NCBI RefSeq assembly: GCF_040549525.1
Contig: NZ_JBEPTM010000004.1
Location: forward strand, 186,001-250,000
Direction of reading: 5' to 3'
From: Lacisediminihabitans sp040549525
GTDB lineage: Bacteria; Actinomycetota; Actinomycetes; Actinomycetales; Microbacteriaceae
Length of the DNA stretch: 64,000 nt
Shown here: positions 57,615 through 64,000 of the stretch, in pieces
How the letters are laid out: every line of letters starts with the position of its first letter
Position numbering within the stretch: position 1 is the stretch's first letter
Notes under the pieces: model-generated
The model's input: the letters and a program-made list of their open reading frames with translations, nothing else
Told to the model about the DNA's origin: nothing
Database searches by the model: none
Made by a program: the position numbers and the translations under genes

Positions 57615-58253
57615 ATGGTTCGACTTCGCCCTTCAGCGTTGACTGCCGCAGTGCTGGCGGCGGCCACGGCACTCAGCGGATGCGCGCCGACGGTCGGCGA
57701 TTCCAGTGCGGCCCCCCTGACAGATCGGCAGCGCGCGAGCATCCGCACCACGATCCTCGACGCGAAGTGGTCGCAGGTCGCCGCCGAGTATCCCGAAGCC
57801 ATCCGTCCGAAGGTCACGATGGCGCCGACGGTGCCCGACCACGACTGGCCGTCAGTCATGGTCGCCTGCCTGAAATCCAGCGGGATTGTGGCCTACGTCA
57901 CCAACGGCATCCCCACCTACGGAAGCGCGGGCCAGACCCCGCTCGAGGTGGCGGTGCGGTATTACGGGTGCGAAGGGGCACATCCCTCCGAATCGCAGGT
58001 CGCGTCGTATTTCACCCCCGCACAGTCGGTGGCTCTCTACGACTACTACCTGCAGGTCGTGCGCCCCTGCCTTCTCACGGCCGGGGCGCCTTCGCCGGCC
58101 TCACCCGACAGGTCTGCGGCGGAGGGTCTCGCCGGTCTGGCCGGTTGGAACCCGTACCAGGTCATCTGGACGAGCAGTATGCCCACAACGACCCTCGCCT
58201 ACCTCCAGCGCCGGTGCCCTCCGACCCCGTCCTGGCTCAACCTGGAGCCGTGA
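57615..58253 (+). CDS. Lipoprotein paralogue 2, unknown function
   Basis: 212 residues. Short signal peptide with lipobox ALSGC (Cys at about 24). Same family pattern: W..V...YPEAIRPKV, ACLKSSG, YYGCE, YDYYLQVVRPCL, WNPYQV, RRCPPTPSWL. CACACT (57603-57608) six bases before the ATG: leaderless. The stop overlaps the start of paralogue 3 by four bases, so these two are coupled. Confidence 0.8.
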   Translation: MVRLRPSALTAAVLAAATALSGCAPTVGDSSAAPLTDRQRASIRTTILDAKWSQVAAEYPEAIRPKVTMAPTVPDHDWPSVMVACLKSSGIVAYVTNGIPTYGSAGQTPLEVAVRYYGCEGAHPSESQVASYFTPAQSVALYDYYLQVVRPCLLTAGAPSPASPDRSAAEGLAGLAGWNPYQVIWTSSMPTTTLAYLQRRCPPTPSWLNLEP

Positions 58254-58915
58254 CGCCGATGGGTCGCCGCGCACTCGCCGTCATCGCGGCCGGGCTCACC
58301 GCTCTGATGCTCGCGGGATGCGCGGCCGCGCCGCCGACCGATCCGCTCGGCCCTCAACGGAGGGAGCAGATACGCCAGGCCATCCTCGATGCGCACTGGG
58401 CGAATGTGGTCAGGGACTACCCGGACGCACTTCGACCGGAGGTGCCCACCGTGCGCCCGGTTCCCGACAACGATCATTCTGCGGTGTTCTTCGCCTGTAT
58501 GCGGGAGAGCGGAGTGCCGGCATCTCCCAGCGACAACGGCTTTCGCTACAACTCGAGTCTCGGCCAGTCGCTGCTCGAGTTCAATTCGGTGCGGTACGTC
58601 TGCGAGTCGCGTGCTCCGAGCGAGTCGGAGGTGGTGTCCTACCTGAGCGGAAGCTCCCGTGCCGCGCTGTTCGACTACCAGCGCAAGATCGTGAGGCCGT
58701 GTCTCCTTGCCGCCGGCGCGCGGTCGTCCGCACCGCCCGACGGAGGGCCGGCCTACTACCTCTCCGCCGCGCTGGCCGCGTGGAGTCCCTTCGCCGAGGT
58801 GCTCGCGTCCAAACCTCGCGCCGACACCCTCGCCTACCTCGAGAAACGGTGCCCTCCGCTTCCCGCCTGGCTGGACCTCACGCAAACCTTTCCCACCGCC
58901 CACCCGGCAGGCTGA
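58250..58915 (+). CDS. Lipoprotein paralogue 3, unknown function
   Basis: 221 residues from GTG 58250 (an ATG nine bases later is possible). Lipobox LAGC (Cys at about 24). Family pattern: W..VV.DYPDALRPEV, ACMRESG, YVCES, DYQRKIVRPCL, W-S-P-F in place of WNPY, and KRCPPLPAWL. Translationally coupled to paralogue 2. The region after it (58916-59038) contains only the promoter of paralogue 4. Confidence 0.8.
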   Translation: MTPMGRRALAVIAAGLTALMLAGCAAAPPTDPLGPQRREQIRQAILDAHWANVVRDYPDALRPEVPTVRPVPDNDHSAVFFACMRESGVPASPSDNGFRYNSSLGQSLLEFNSVRYVCESRAPSESEVVSYLSGSSRAALFDYQRKIVRPCLLAAGARSSAPPDGGPAYYLSAALAAWSPFAEVLASKPRADTLAYLEKRCPPLPAWLDLTQTFPTAHPAG

Positions 58916-59038
58916 TCGTCGCGGGACGGCGGGCGACACCCGGGCGCGGGTTGAGTAACGGAGGCCGCGTCCGCGCCGTGGTCCGACTCGGATCGATCCG
59001 CGCTCTCACTCCCAGCCCGCGGTGCGAGAATTCCGGGC

Positions 59039-59692
59039 ATGCACAGGCTCCCGGCATCCGCTCGGATGCTCGCCGTCGCCATCGCCGTGTGTGTCGCGCT
59101 GACGGTGTCTTCGTGCGCCTCACCGCCTGCGGTCGTGCCCCTGACGACCGCCCAGCGCACCGAGCGCCTCCAGCAGGGTTTCGACCGGTACTGGCAGACC
59201 ATCGCCGACCGGTATCCCGGTGCCGTGCGGCCCGAGGTGTCCATCCTGCAGATCCAGGAGGGAGGAAACCTCGCGGCGGTGCTGCGCGCCTGCCTCAGGC
59301 GACAGGGTGCGACCGGGGTGTCGGTCTCCGCGGATGGCACGATCGGGGTCGATCGCTCCGCCACGGTGTTGACGACCGCCCAGCTCGAGAACCAGGACAT
59401 CGCGCTGTTCACCTGCACCGTCGAATACCCGAGGCGAGACCTCTACGACTCGTTCCTGAGCGATTCGCAGCTCGGCGCCCTGTGGGACTACTACGTGGGA
59501 TTCCTGCAACCCTGCCTCGCACTCTCCGGCCATCCCGTCTCGGATGCGCCCGAGCGCGCGCGATTCATTGCGACGTTCTACACGGCGAAACGCTGGAACC
59601 CCTATCTCGGAGTCTCGTTCGTCACCGCGCGGCCCGGAGATCGCGACATCCTGCAGCGCTGCCCCTCCAGCCCGCGCTGGATCAGGAACTGA
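59039..59692 (+). CDS. Lipoprotein paralogue 4, unknown function
   Basis: 217 residues. Lipobox VSSC (Cys at about 26; a less usual Ser at -1). Pattern: YW..IADRYPGAVRPEV, ACLRRQG, FTCTV, WDYYVGFLQPCL, WNPYLGV, QRCPSSPRW. The most divergent of the four. GAGAAT (59026-59031) seven bases before the ATG: leaderless. Confidence 0.8.
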   Translation: MHRLPASARMLAVAIAVCVALTVSSCASPPAVVPLTTAQRTERLQQGFDRYWQTIADRYPGAVRPEVSILQIQEGGNLAAVLRACLRRQGATGVSVSADGTIGVDRSATVLTTAQLENQDIALFTCTVEYPRRDLYDSFLSDSQLGALWDYYVGFLQPCLALSGHPVSDAPERARFIATFYTAKRWNPYLGVSFVTARPGDRDILQRCPSSPRWIRN

Positions 59693-59775
59693 CAGTCCCG
59701 CCCTCACCTCATTCGCGCCTCCAGTCGAACGCCCAGAACGACCGAACGTTCAGGATCTCCGGGCATGATGAAGCG

Positions 59776-60210
59776 ATGTTCCGACGTCACCCCATCCTCA
59801 GTCTCGCGACCGTCGCGTACCTCGCGATCGTCGGATGGATCACGCTCGGCCCGCAGCCCATCAACACGGGCAACGGCTACTGGCTCTGGAGGGCCCTGCG
59901 CTTCTTCTCCAACCACGACTCGACCCGCTGGCTCACCTACGACCGCGTCGAGTTCCTTGCGAACGTCGCGATGTTCGTGCCGATCGGCATCTTCTTCGTG
60001 CTGTTGTTCGGTCGCCGGCTCTGGTTCATGAGCGTGATCAGCGGAGTCCTGCTCACCGTCGCCATCGAGTTCGCGCAGCGCTTCATCCCGGGCCGGGTCA
60101 GCGACGTGCGCGATCTCGTGGCCAACAGCCTCGGCACGGTCGTCGGCGTGCTCGTCGCCCTGGTGCTCACCCGGGCGAAAGCCCGGCGACTGCGCACCCA
60201 GCGCGCCTGA
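59776..60210 (+). CDS. VanZ-family membrane protein
   Basis: 144 residues with four membrane helices. VanZ motifs: YLAIVGWITLGPQP, FLANVAMFVPIG, VAIEFAQRFIPGRVSDVRDLVANSLGTVVG. VanZ in enterococci gives low teicoplanin resistance; homologues in Actinobacteria are common and undefined. CATGAT (59764-59769) six bases before the ATG: leaderless. Confidence 0.92.
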   Translation: MFRRHPILSLATVAYLAIVGWITLGPQPINTGNGYWLWRALRFFSNHDSTRWLTYDRVEFLANVAMFVPIGIFFVLLFGRRLWFMSVISGVLLTVAIEFAQRFIPGRVSDVRDLVANSLGTVVGVLVALVLTRAKARRLRTQRA

Positions 60211-60216
60211 CCGCGG

Positions 60217-60330
60217 TCAGTCGCACCTGCCGTCGCCGTCGCGGGAGACATCCACGACGAACTGTTTATTGCCGATGAGCGCGGGGAGGGGAACCGACTG
60301 GCCCCATCCGCCGCGCCGGAAGTCCGCCAT
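60217..60330 (-). CDS. Possible 37-residue ORF (weak)
   Basis: An ATG-initiated frame on the minus strand between VanZ and the pnp promoter, with a Gly/Arg-rich start and an acidic end containing D-x-D-x-D (RDGDGRCD). No Shine-Dalgarno and no leaderless -10 at the right spacing. Listed only because the stretch is otherwise empty. Confidence 0.2.
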   Translation of the reverse strand: MADFRRGGWGQSVPLPALIGNKQFVVDVSRDGDGRCD

Positions 60331-60357
60331 GCCTTAGGTGCGGACAGGGGCGGCTGG

Positions 60358-60647
60358 TAAGGTATACGAGGTTGTCTGGATCGGTCTGTCGCGTGCGGCA
60401 GTCGTCCGGCGGCCACTGGAGCAGGCTGGCACGAAGCTGGTCAGTAGTGGTGAACTCCTGAGTCTCGACGGATTCAGTGCTTTTCTACTGTTGGCCAGAG
60501 CTGTGTGTCGCTGTGGACTACCCGCAGACGACACCATCGCCAAAGCGCCGCAACTATGTCGTGCGCCCCTTTCTGCTGAGACTCCTGCTCCCCGATGAGT
60601 CGCGACCCACACGGGGTTACGACATAAAACAAAGGAGACACCCCCCT
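60358..60647 (+). promoter_or_regulatory. Promoter and leader of pnp
   Basis: TTAGGT-18-TAAGGT (60334-60363) is a plausible promoter. The transcript starts near 60371 and has a leader of about 277 bases, ending with AAAGGAG (60631-60637). The leader contains the hairpin listed separately and no ORF I trust. Confidence 0.5.
60442..60490 (+). ncRNA. Structured element in pnp leader (Actino-pnp-like)
   Basis: Outer stem CAGTAG (60442-60447) with CTACTG (60485-60490) and inner stem CTGAGTC (60458-60464) with GATTCAG (60471-60477, one G-T pair) around TCGACG. The position before pnp matches the known Actino-pnp RNA motif, thought to be a target for pnp autoregulation; I did not check it against the covariance model. 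Confidence 0.55.
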
Positions 60648-62960
60648 ATGGAGGGTCCAGAAATCAAATTCGCCGAAACCGTCATCGACAATGGCAAGTT
60701 CGGCACTCGCACGGTCCGTTTCGAGACCGGGCGCCTCGCGCAGCAGGCACAGGGTGCCGTCGCCGCGTACCTCGATGAAGAAACCATGATCCTGTCGGCC
60801 ACCTCGGCCGGCAAGCACCCTCGTGACGGCTTCGATTTCTTCCCCCTCACGGTGGATGTCGAAGAGCGTTCCTACGCCGCCGGCAAGATCCCCGGTTCGT
60901 TCTTCCGCCGTGAAGGACGTCCCTCGACCGAGGCCATCCTCGTCTGCCGCCTGATCGACCGCCCGCTGCGCCCGACCTTCGTCGAAGGCCTGCGCAACGA
61001 GGTGCAGATCGTGATCACCGTCCTCGCCATCGCGCCGGACGAGTTCTACGACGCCCTGGCGATCAACGCGGCCTCCGCGTCGACCCAGATCTCCGGCCTG
61101 CCGTTCTACGGACCGGTCGCGGGCATCCGCCTCGCCCTCATCCCCGGCTCGAATGGGGCAGACCAGTGGGTCGCCTTCCCCAAGTATTCGCAGCTCGAAG
61201 AGGCCGTCTTCGACCTCACCGTCGCCGGCCGTCTCACCACGGACAACGACGGTAACGAAGACGTCGCGATCATGATGGTCGAAGCCGAAGCCACAGAAGG
61301 CAGCTGGGACCTCATCAAGGGTGGGGCCACCAAGCCCGACGAGACCGTCGTGGCCCAGGGCCTCGAGGCATCCAAGCCGTTCCTCAAGCAGCTCATCAAG
61401 GCGCAGCTCGAGCTGGCCGCTCAGGCTGCGAAGCCGATCGCGGACTACCCGGTCTTCCCGCCCTACGAGCAGGCCACCTACGACGCCGTCGCCGGATTCA
61501 CCTACGACGAGCTCAAGGGCATCTACCAGATCGCCGACAAGGTCGAGCGCCAGAACGCGGATGACGCCCTCAAGGACCGCGCCAAGGGTCACGTCGACGG
61601 TCTCATCGAGTCCGGCAACCTTCCCGAGTCCGCTCGCGGCCAGGTCGGAGCCGCCTACAAGTCGGTCACCAAGAAGATCGTCCGCGGGCGCATCCTCACC
61701 GACGGCGTGCGCATCGACGGCCGTGGTCTCTCGGACATCCGTGCCCTTGATGCCGAGGTGCAGGTCATCCCGCGCGTTCACGGTTCCGCGATCTTCCAGC
61801 GCGGAGAGACCCAGATCCTGGGTGTCACCACGCTGAACATGCTCAAGATGGAGCAGCAGATCGACTCCCTCGCGCCGGTGAAGAAGAAGCGCTACCTGCA
61901 CCACTACAACTTCCCGCCCTACTCGACCGGTGAGACCGGCCGAGTCGGTTCGCCGAAGCGTCGCGAGATCGGGCACGGCTTCCTCGCCGAGCGCGCCCTC
62001 GTGCCGGTGCTGCCGCCCCGCGAGGAGTTCCCCTACGCGATCCGCCAGGTGTCTGAGGCTCTCAGCTCCAACGGTTCGACGTCGATGGGTTCCGTCTGCG
62101 CCTCCACCCTCTCGCTGCTCAACGCCGGAGTGCCGCTGCGCGCCCCGGTCGCCGGCATCGCGATGGGACTCGTCTCCGACGAGGTCGACGGCCAGACCCG
62201 GTACGCGGCTCTCACCGACATCCTCGGTGCGGAAGACGCCCTTGGCGACATGGACTTCAAGGTCGCCGGCACCAGCGAGTTCATCACCGCGATCCAGCTC
62301 GACACCAAGCTCGCCGGACTTCCGTCCTCCGTGCTCGATGGCGCGCTGAAGCAGGCCAAGGAGGCTCGCACCGCGATCCTCTCCGTGCTGAACGCGGCGA
62401 TCGACGCCCCGGATGAGATGGCCCCGACCGCGCCGCGCGTGATCTCGGTGCAGATCCCGATCGACAAGATCGGCGAGCTGATCGGCCCGAAGGGCAAGAC
62501 GATCAACCAGATCCAGGATGACACCGGAGCCGACATCTCGATCGAGGATGACGGAACCGTGTACATCGGTGCCGTCGATGGCCCCTCCGCCGAGGCGGCT
62601 CGCGCGGCGGTCAACGCCATCGCGAACCCGCTGAACCCCGAGGTCGGCGAGCGGTTCCTCGGAACCGTCGTCAAGATCGCGACCTTCGGCGCCTTCGTGT
62701 CGCTCACCCCCGGCAAGGACGGACTGCTGCACATCAGCGAGGTCCGCAAGCTCGCCGGTGGAAAGCGCGTCGAGAACGTCGAAGACGTGCTCGCGGTCGG
62801 CCAGAAGATCCAGGTGGAGATCACCAAGATCGACGACCGCGGAAAGCTGTCGCTCGCCCCGGTCGAGGCTGACGAAGCCGAGGCAGCAGACACCCAGGGC
62901 AGCGATGCCGGCGCCGAAAACGTCGACTCCTCGTCCGAGGGTGGATCGACCGAGGTCTAG
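60648..62960 (+). CDS. pnp: Polyribonucleotide nucleotidyltransferase / GpsI
   Basis: 770 residues. Phosphorolytic 3'-5' RNA exonuclease and polymerase, central to RNA decay; in Actinobacteria also called guanosine pentaphosphate synthetase. Two RNase PH cores (about 10-150 and 340-560) with FFRREGRPSTEAILVCRLID and the catalytic GEREIGHG-like RREIGHGFLAERAL, DILGAEDALGDMDFKVAG, then a KH domain (IGELIGPKGKTINQIQ, about 605) and an S1 domain (VKIATFGAFVSLTPGKDGLLHISEV, about 675). AAAGGAG precedes the ATG. rpsO, its usual partner, is 9 kb upstream. Confidence 0.98.
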   Translation: MEGPEIKFAETVIDNGKFGTRTVRFETGRLAQQAQGAVAAYLDEETMILSATSAGKHPRDGFDFFPLTVDVEERSYAAGKIPGSFFRREGRPSTEAILVCRLIDRPLRPTFVEGLRNEVQIVITVLAIAPDEFYDALAINAASASTQISGLPFYGPVAGIRLALIPGSNGADQWVAFPKYSQLEEAVFDLTVAGRLTTDNDGNEDVAIMMVEAEATEGSWDLIKGGATKPDETVVAQGLEASKPFLKQLIKAQLELAAQAAKPIADYPVFPPYEQATYDAVAGFTYDELKGIYQIADKVERQNADDALKDRAKGHVDGLIESGNLPESARGQVGAAYKSVTKKIVRGRILTDGVRIDGRGLSDIRALDAEVQVIPRVHGSAIFQRGETQILGVTTLNMLKMEQQIDSLAPVKKKRYLHHYNFPPYSTGETGRVGSPKRREIGHGFLAERALVPVLPPREEFPYAIRQVSEALSSNGSTSMGSVCASTLSLLNAGVPLRAPVAGIAMGLVSDEVDGQTRYAALTDILGAEDALGDMDFKVAGTSEFITAIQLDTKLAGLPSSVLDGALKQAKEARTAILSVLNAAIDAPDEMAPTAPRVISVQIPIDKIGELIGPKGKTINQIQDDTGADISIEDDGTVYIGAVDGPSAEAARAAVNAIANPLNPEVGERFLGTVVKIATFGAFVSLTPGKDGLLHISEVRKLAGGKRVENVEDVLAVGQKIQVEITKIDDRGKLSLAPVEADEAEAADTQGSDAGAENVDSSSEGGSTEV

Positions 62961-62974
62961 CCACTCGCACGACG

Positions 62975-63010
62975 AAGCCCGCCCCCACATCACTGTCGGG
63001 GCGGGCTTTT
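62975..63010 (+). terminator. Rho-independent terminator of pnp
   Basis: AAGCCCGCCCC and GGGGCGGGCTT enclose an 11-12-base loop and end in TTTT (63007-63010). Confidence 0.9.
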
Positions 63011-63058
63011 CTCGTCTGTGCTGACCGCGAGCTATTCCCCGCCACATCGCAGCGACCG

Positions 63059-64000
63059 CTACCCAGCGAGCCTCAGAATCTCGATCTCTTCGTCCAGAGT
63101 GAGCCCCGCGCGTCGTGGGCGATCGAGCCCTCGAACCATTTCGTCATCCAGTACCCGGGAGATCGTCTCTCCGAGCGGACGGATGGCGCCACCCGCCGCC
63201 AAGAAGGCAGTGTTGCCGCGCGTGGCGAAGCCGGAGTCGGAGAGGGGAAGCCACAGGGGCAGGGACCGAGGTCCAGCCCAGTAGCGCACGTCCTCGGCGA
63301 GCAGTCGGGCATCATCGACGGTCTCGAGTCGGCCGGTGAATCCCGCGATATCTGTCGCCTCGCAGAGGAATCCGGTCAGTGAACGGCTCCGGCCGACAGC
63401 ATTCACCGTGCCGATAACCCCGTTGTGACCGGCGGTCACGATCCAGGCGGCCAGGTCGTCGACGTCGATTGCCTGCACGAAACGGCCCGTAGTGGCCGGA
63501 ACAATGGCTCGACCTCCGCGGCTCAGCCGGGCCATCCAGTACCCGAAGCGGTCACTCGGGTCTCCGGGGCCCGCGATCAGTCCGGGCCGAACGATAAGCA
63601 GCTTCTCACCCACCCGGGCGGTCGTGGCACGTTCCGCGGCGACCTTCGCGTCGGCGTATTCGGTGAGGTCGGTGGGGTCGACCAGCTCGGCCGTCTCATC
63701 CGCTCCGGGCTCGTCGTTGCGCCGGTACACCGACACCGTCGATACGAGGGTCCAGTGTCGCGCACGGTGGGAGAGCGCGTGGAGTGCGGACTCGACGAGG
63801 TGCGGTTCGTACGACAGTTCGATGACCTCGTCCCACTCCCCGTCGAGTCGGTCGTAGGCACCCGGGGCGCTCCGGTCGGCCCGGACGAACCGCACCCCTT
63901 CCGGCACAGCGCCGGATCTCCCGCGGGCGAAGCAGCACACCTCAGCGCCACTCGATATGGCTTTCCGAGCGATTTCTCTGCCGAGCCATGCCGTACCGCC
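63059..64000 (-). CDS. NAD-dependent epimerase/reductase-family protein (runs off right edge)
   Basis: 313 residues are inside the window and the N-terminus is just beyond it: at the edge the frame reads GGTAWLGREIARKAIS, the NAD-binding loop of an extended SDR. Further: VSTVSVYRRND with the Ser, YADAKVAAER as the YxxxK region, RPGLIAGPGDPSDRFGYW, and a C-terminal substrate part. It resembles reductases/epimerases acting on sugar nucleotides or isoflavone-reductase-like proteins. Substrate unknown. Convergent with pnp. Confidence 0.85.
   Translation of the reverse strand, partial: GGTAWLGREIARKAISSGAEVCCFARGRSGAVPEGVRFVRADRSAPGAYDRLDGEWDEVIELSYEPHLVESALHALSHRARHWTLVSTVSVYRRNDEPGADETAELVDPTDLTEYADAKVAAERATTARVGEKLLIVRPGLIAGPGDPSDRFGYWMARLSRGGRAIVPATTGRFVQAIDVDDLAAWIVTAGHNGVIGTVNAVGRSRSLTGFLCEATDIAGFTGRLETVDDARLLAEDVRYWAGPRSLPLWLPLSDSGFATRGNTAFLAAGGAIRPLGETISRVLDDEMVRGLDRPRRAGLTLDEEIEILRLAG

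Noticed and set aside
60474..63047. Long minus-strand frame opposite pnp
   Set aside because: Exact antisense of PNPase codons with the usual shadow composition.

Overview
The window is high-GC actinobacterial DNA, most likely from the family Microbacteriaceae. Reasons: the Actinobacteria-type S15 and PNPase genes, a MarP-type periplasmic protease, maltokinase, HelD/HelR, many -10 boxes placed 6-7 bases before a start codon (leaderless mRNAs), the recurring GGATGCC/GCATCC word in coding DNA, and three copies of a TCGAG-flanked palindrome that I remember as common in this family. The species is not identifiable by reading. I saw no rRNA, tRNA, CRISPR array, prophage or insertion sequence. The left and right edges each cut a minus-strand gene.

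Layout. 1-1.1 kb: ROK kinase (partial), membrane protein, SRPBCC protein. 1.2-5.6 kb: deoxyribose catabolism operon (SorC/DeoR-type regulator, deoC, aldehyde dehydrogenase, and a truncated ALDH paralogue without catalytic residues) behind a cluster of TGAGCA half-sites. 5.7-18 kb: CAP-domain surface protein, NAD-binding DUF2867-like protein, GDSL hydrolase, M20 peptidase, Stealth phosphotransferase, phosphodiesterase, SNF2 helicase, maltokinase. 18.2-24 kb: CpaE-annotated small protein, aminodeoxychorismate lyase, MFS exporter, and two tandem DUF2510 membrane proteins sharing a 502-bp nearly identical block. 24.4-31.5 kb: aspartate ammonia-lyase, Ada/AlkA repair protein, ribokinase with a six-codon leader ORF, FAD-linked oxidase, CMD-like protein, PrsW protease. 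31.6-39.8 kb: HelD/HelR, MFS exporter, acyl-CoA dehydrogenase-like protein, esterase, and a kinase plus class-III PLP enzyme pair. 39.9-49.3 kb: three NERD-domain paralogues interspersed with SDR, dienelactone hydrolase, MarP-like protease, FAD amine/carotenoid-type oxidoreductase, RNase HI and acyltransferase. 49.3-51.7 kb: SOUL heme protein, MFS exporter, rpsO. 51.8-60.2 kb: hexapeptide protein, dicarboxylate transporter with divergent two-component system, four paralogous lipoproteins, VanZ. 60.4-63 kb: structured leader and pnp. Right edge: NAD-dependent epimerase-type gene (partial).

The most interesting material, in my judgement, is (1) a promoter element of two 15-bp-phased CCC-TTC-GGGG boxes placed 24-26 bp upstream of the -10 of all three NERD genes, with a fourth copy at 18.15 kb; the NERD domains have all lost the E-x-K nuclease signature; (2) a tandem array of four unknown lipoproteins with four conserved cysteines; (3) a leaderless six-codon ORF overlapping rbsK by ATGA; (4) the DUF2510 pair homogenised by apparent gene conversion in a block with its own codon habits; (5) tandem repeats that begin on stop codons.

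Starts were chosen from Shine-Dalgarno sequences, homology between paralogues, or the leaderless -10 rule; all similarity statements come from motif recognition by eye, not from a search.
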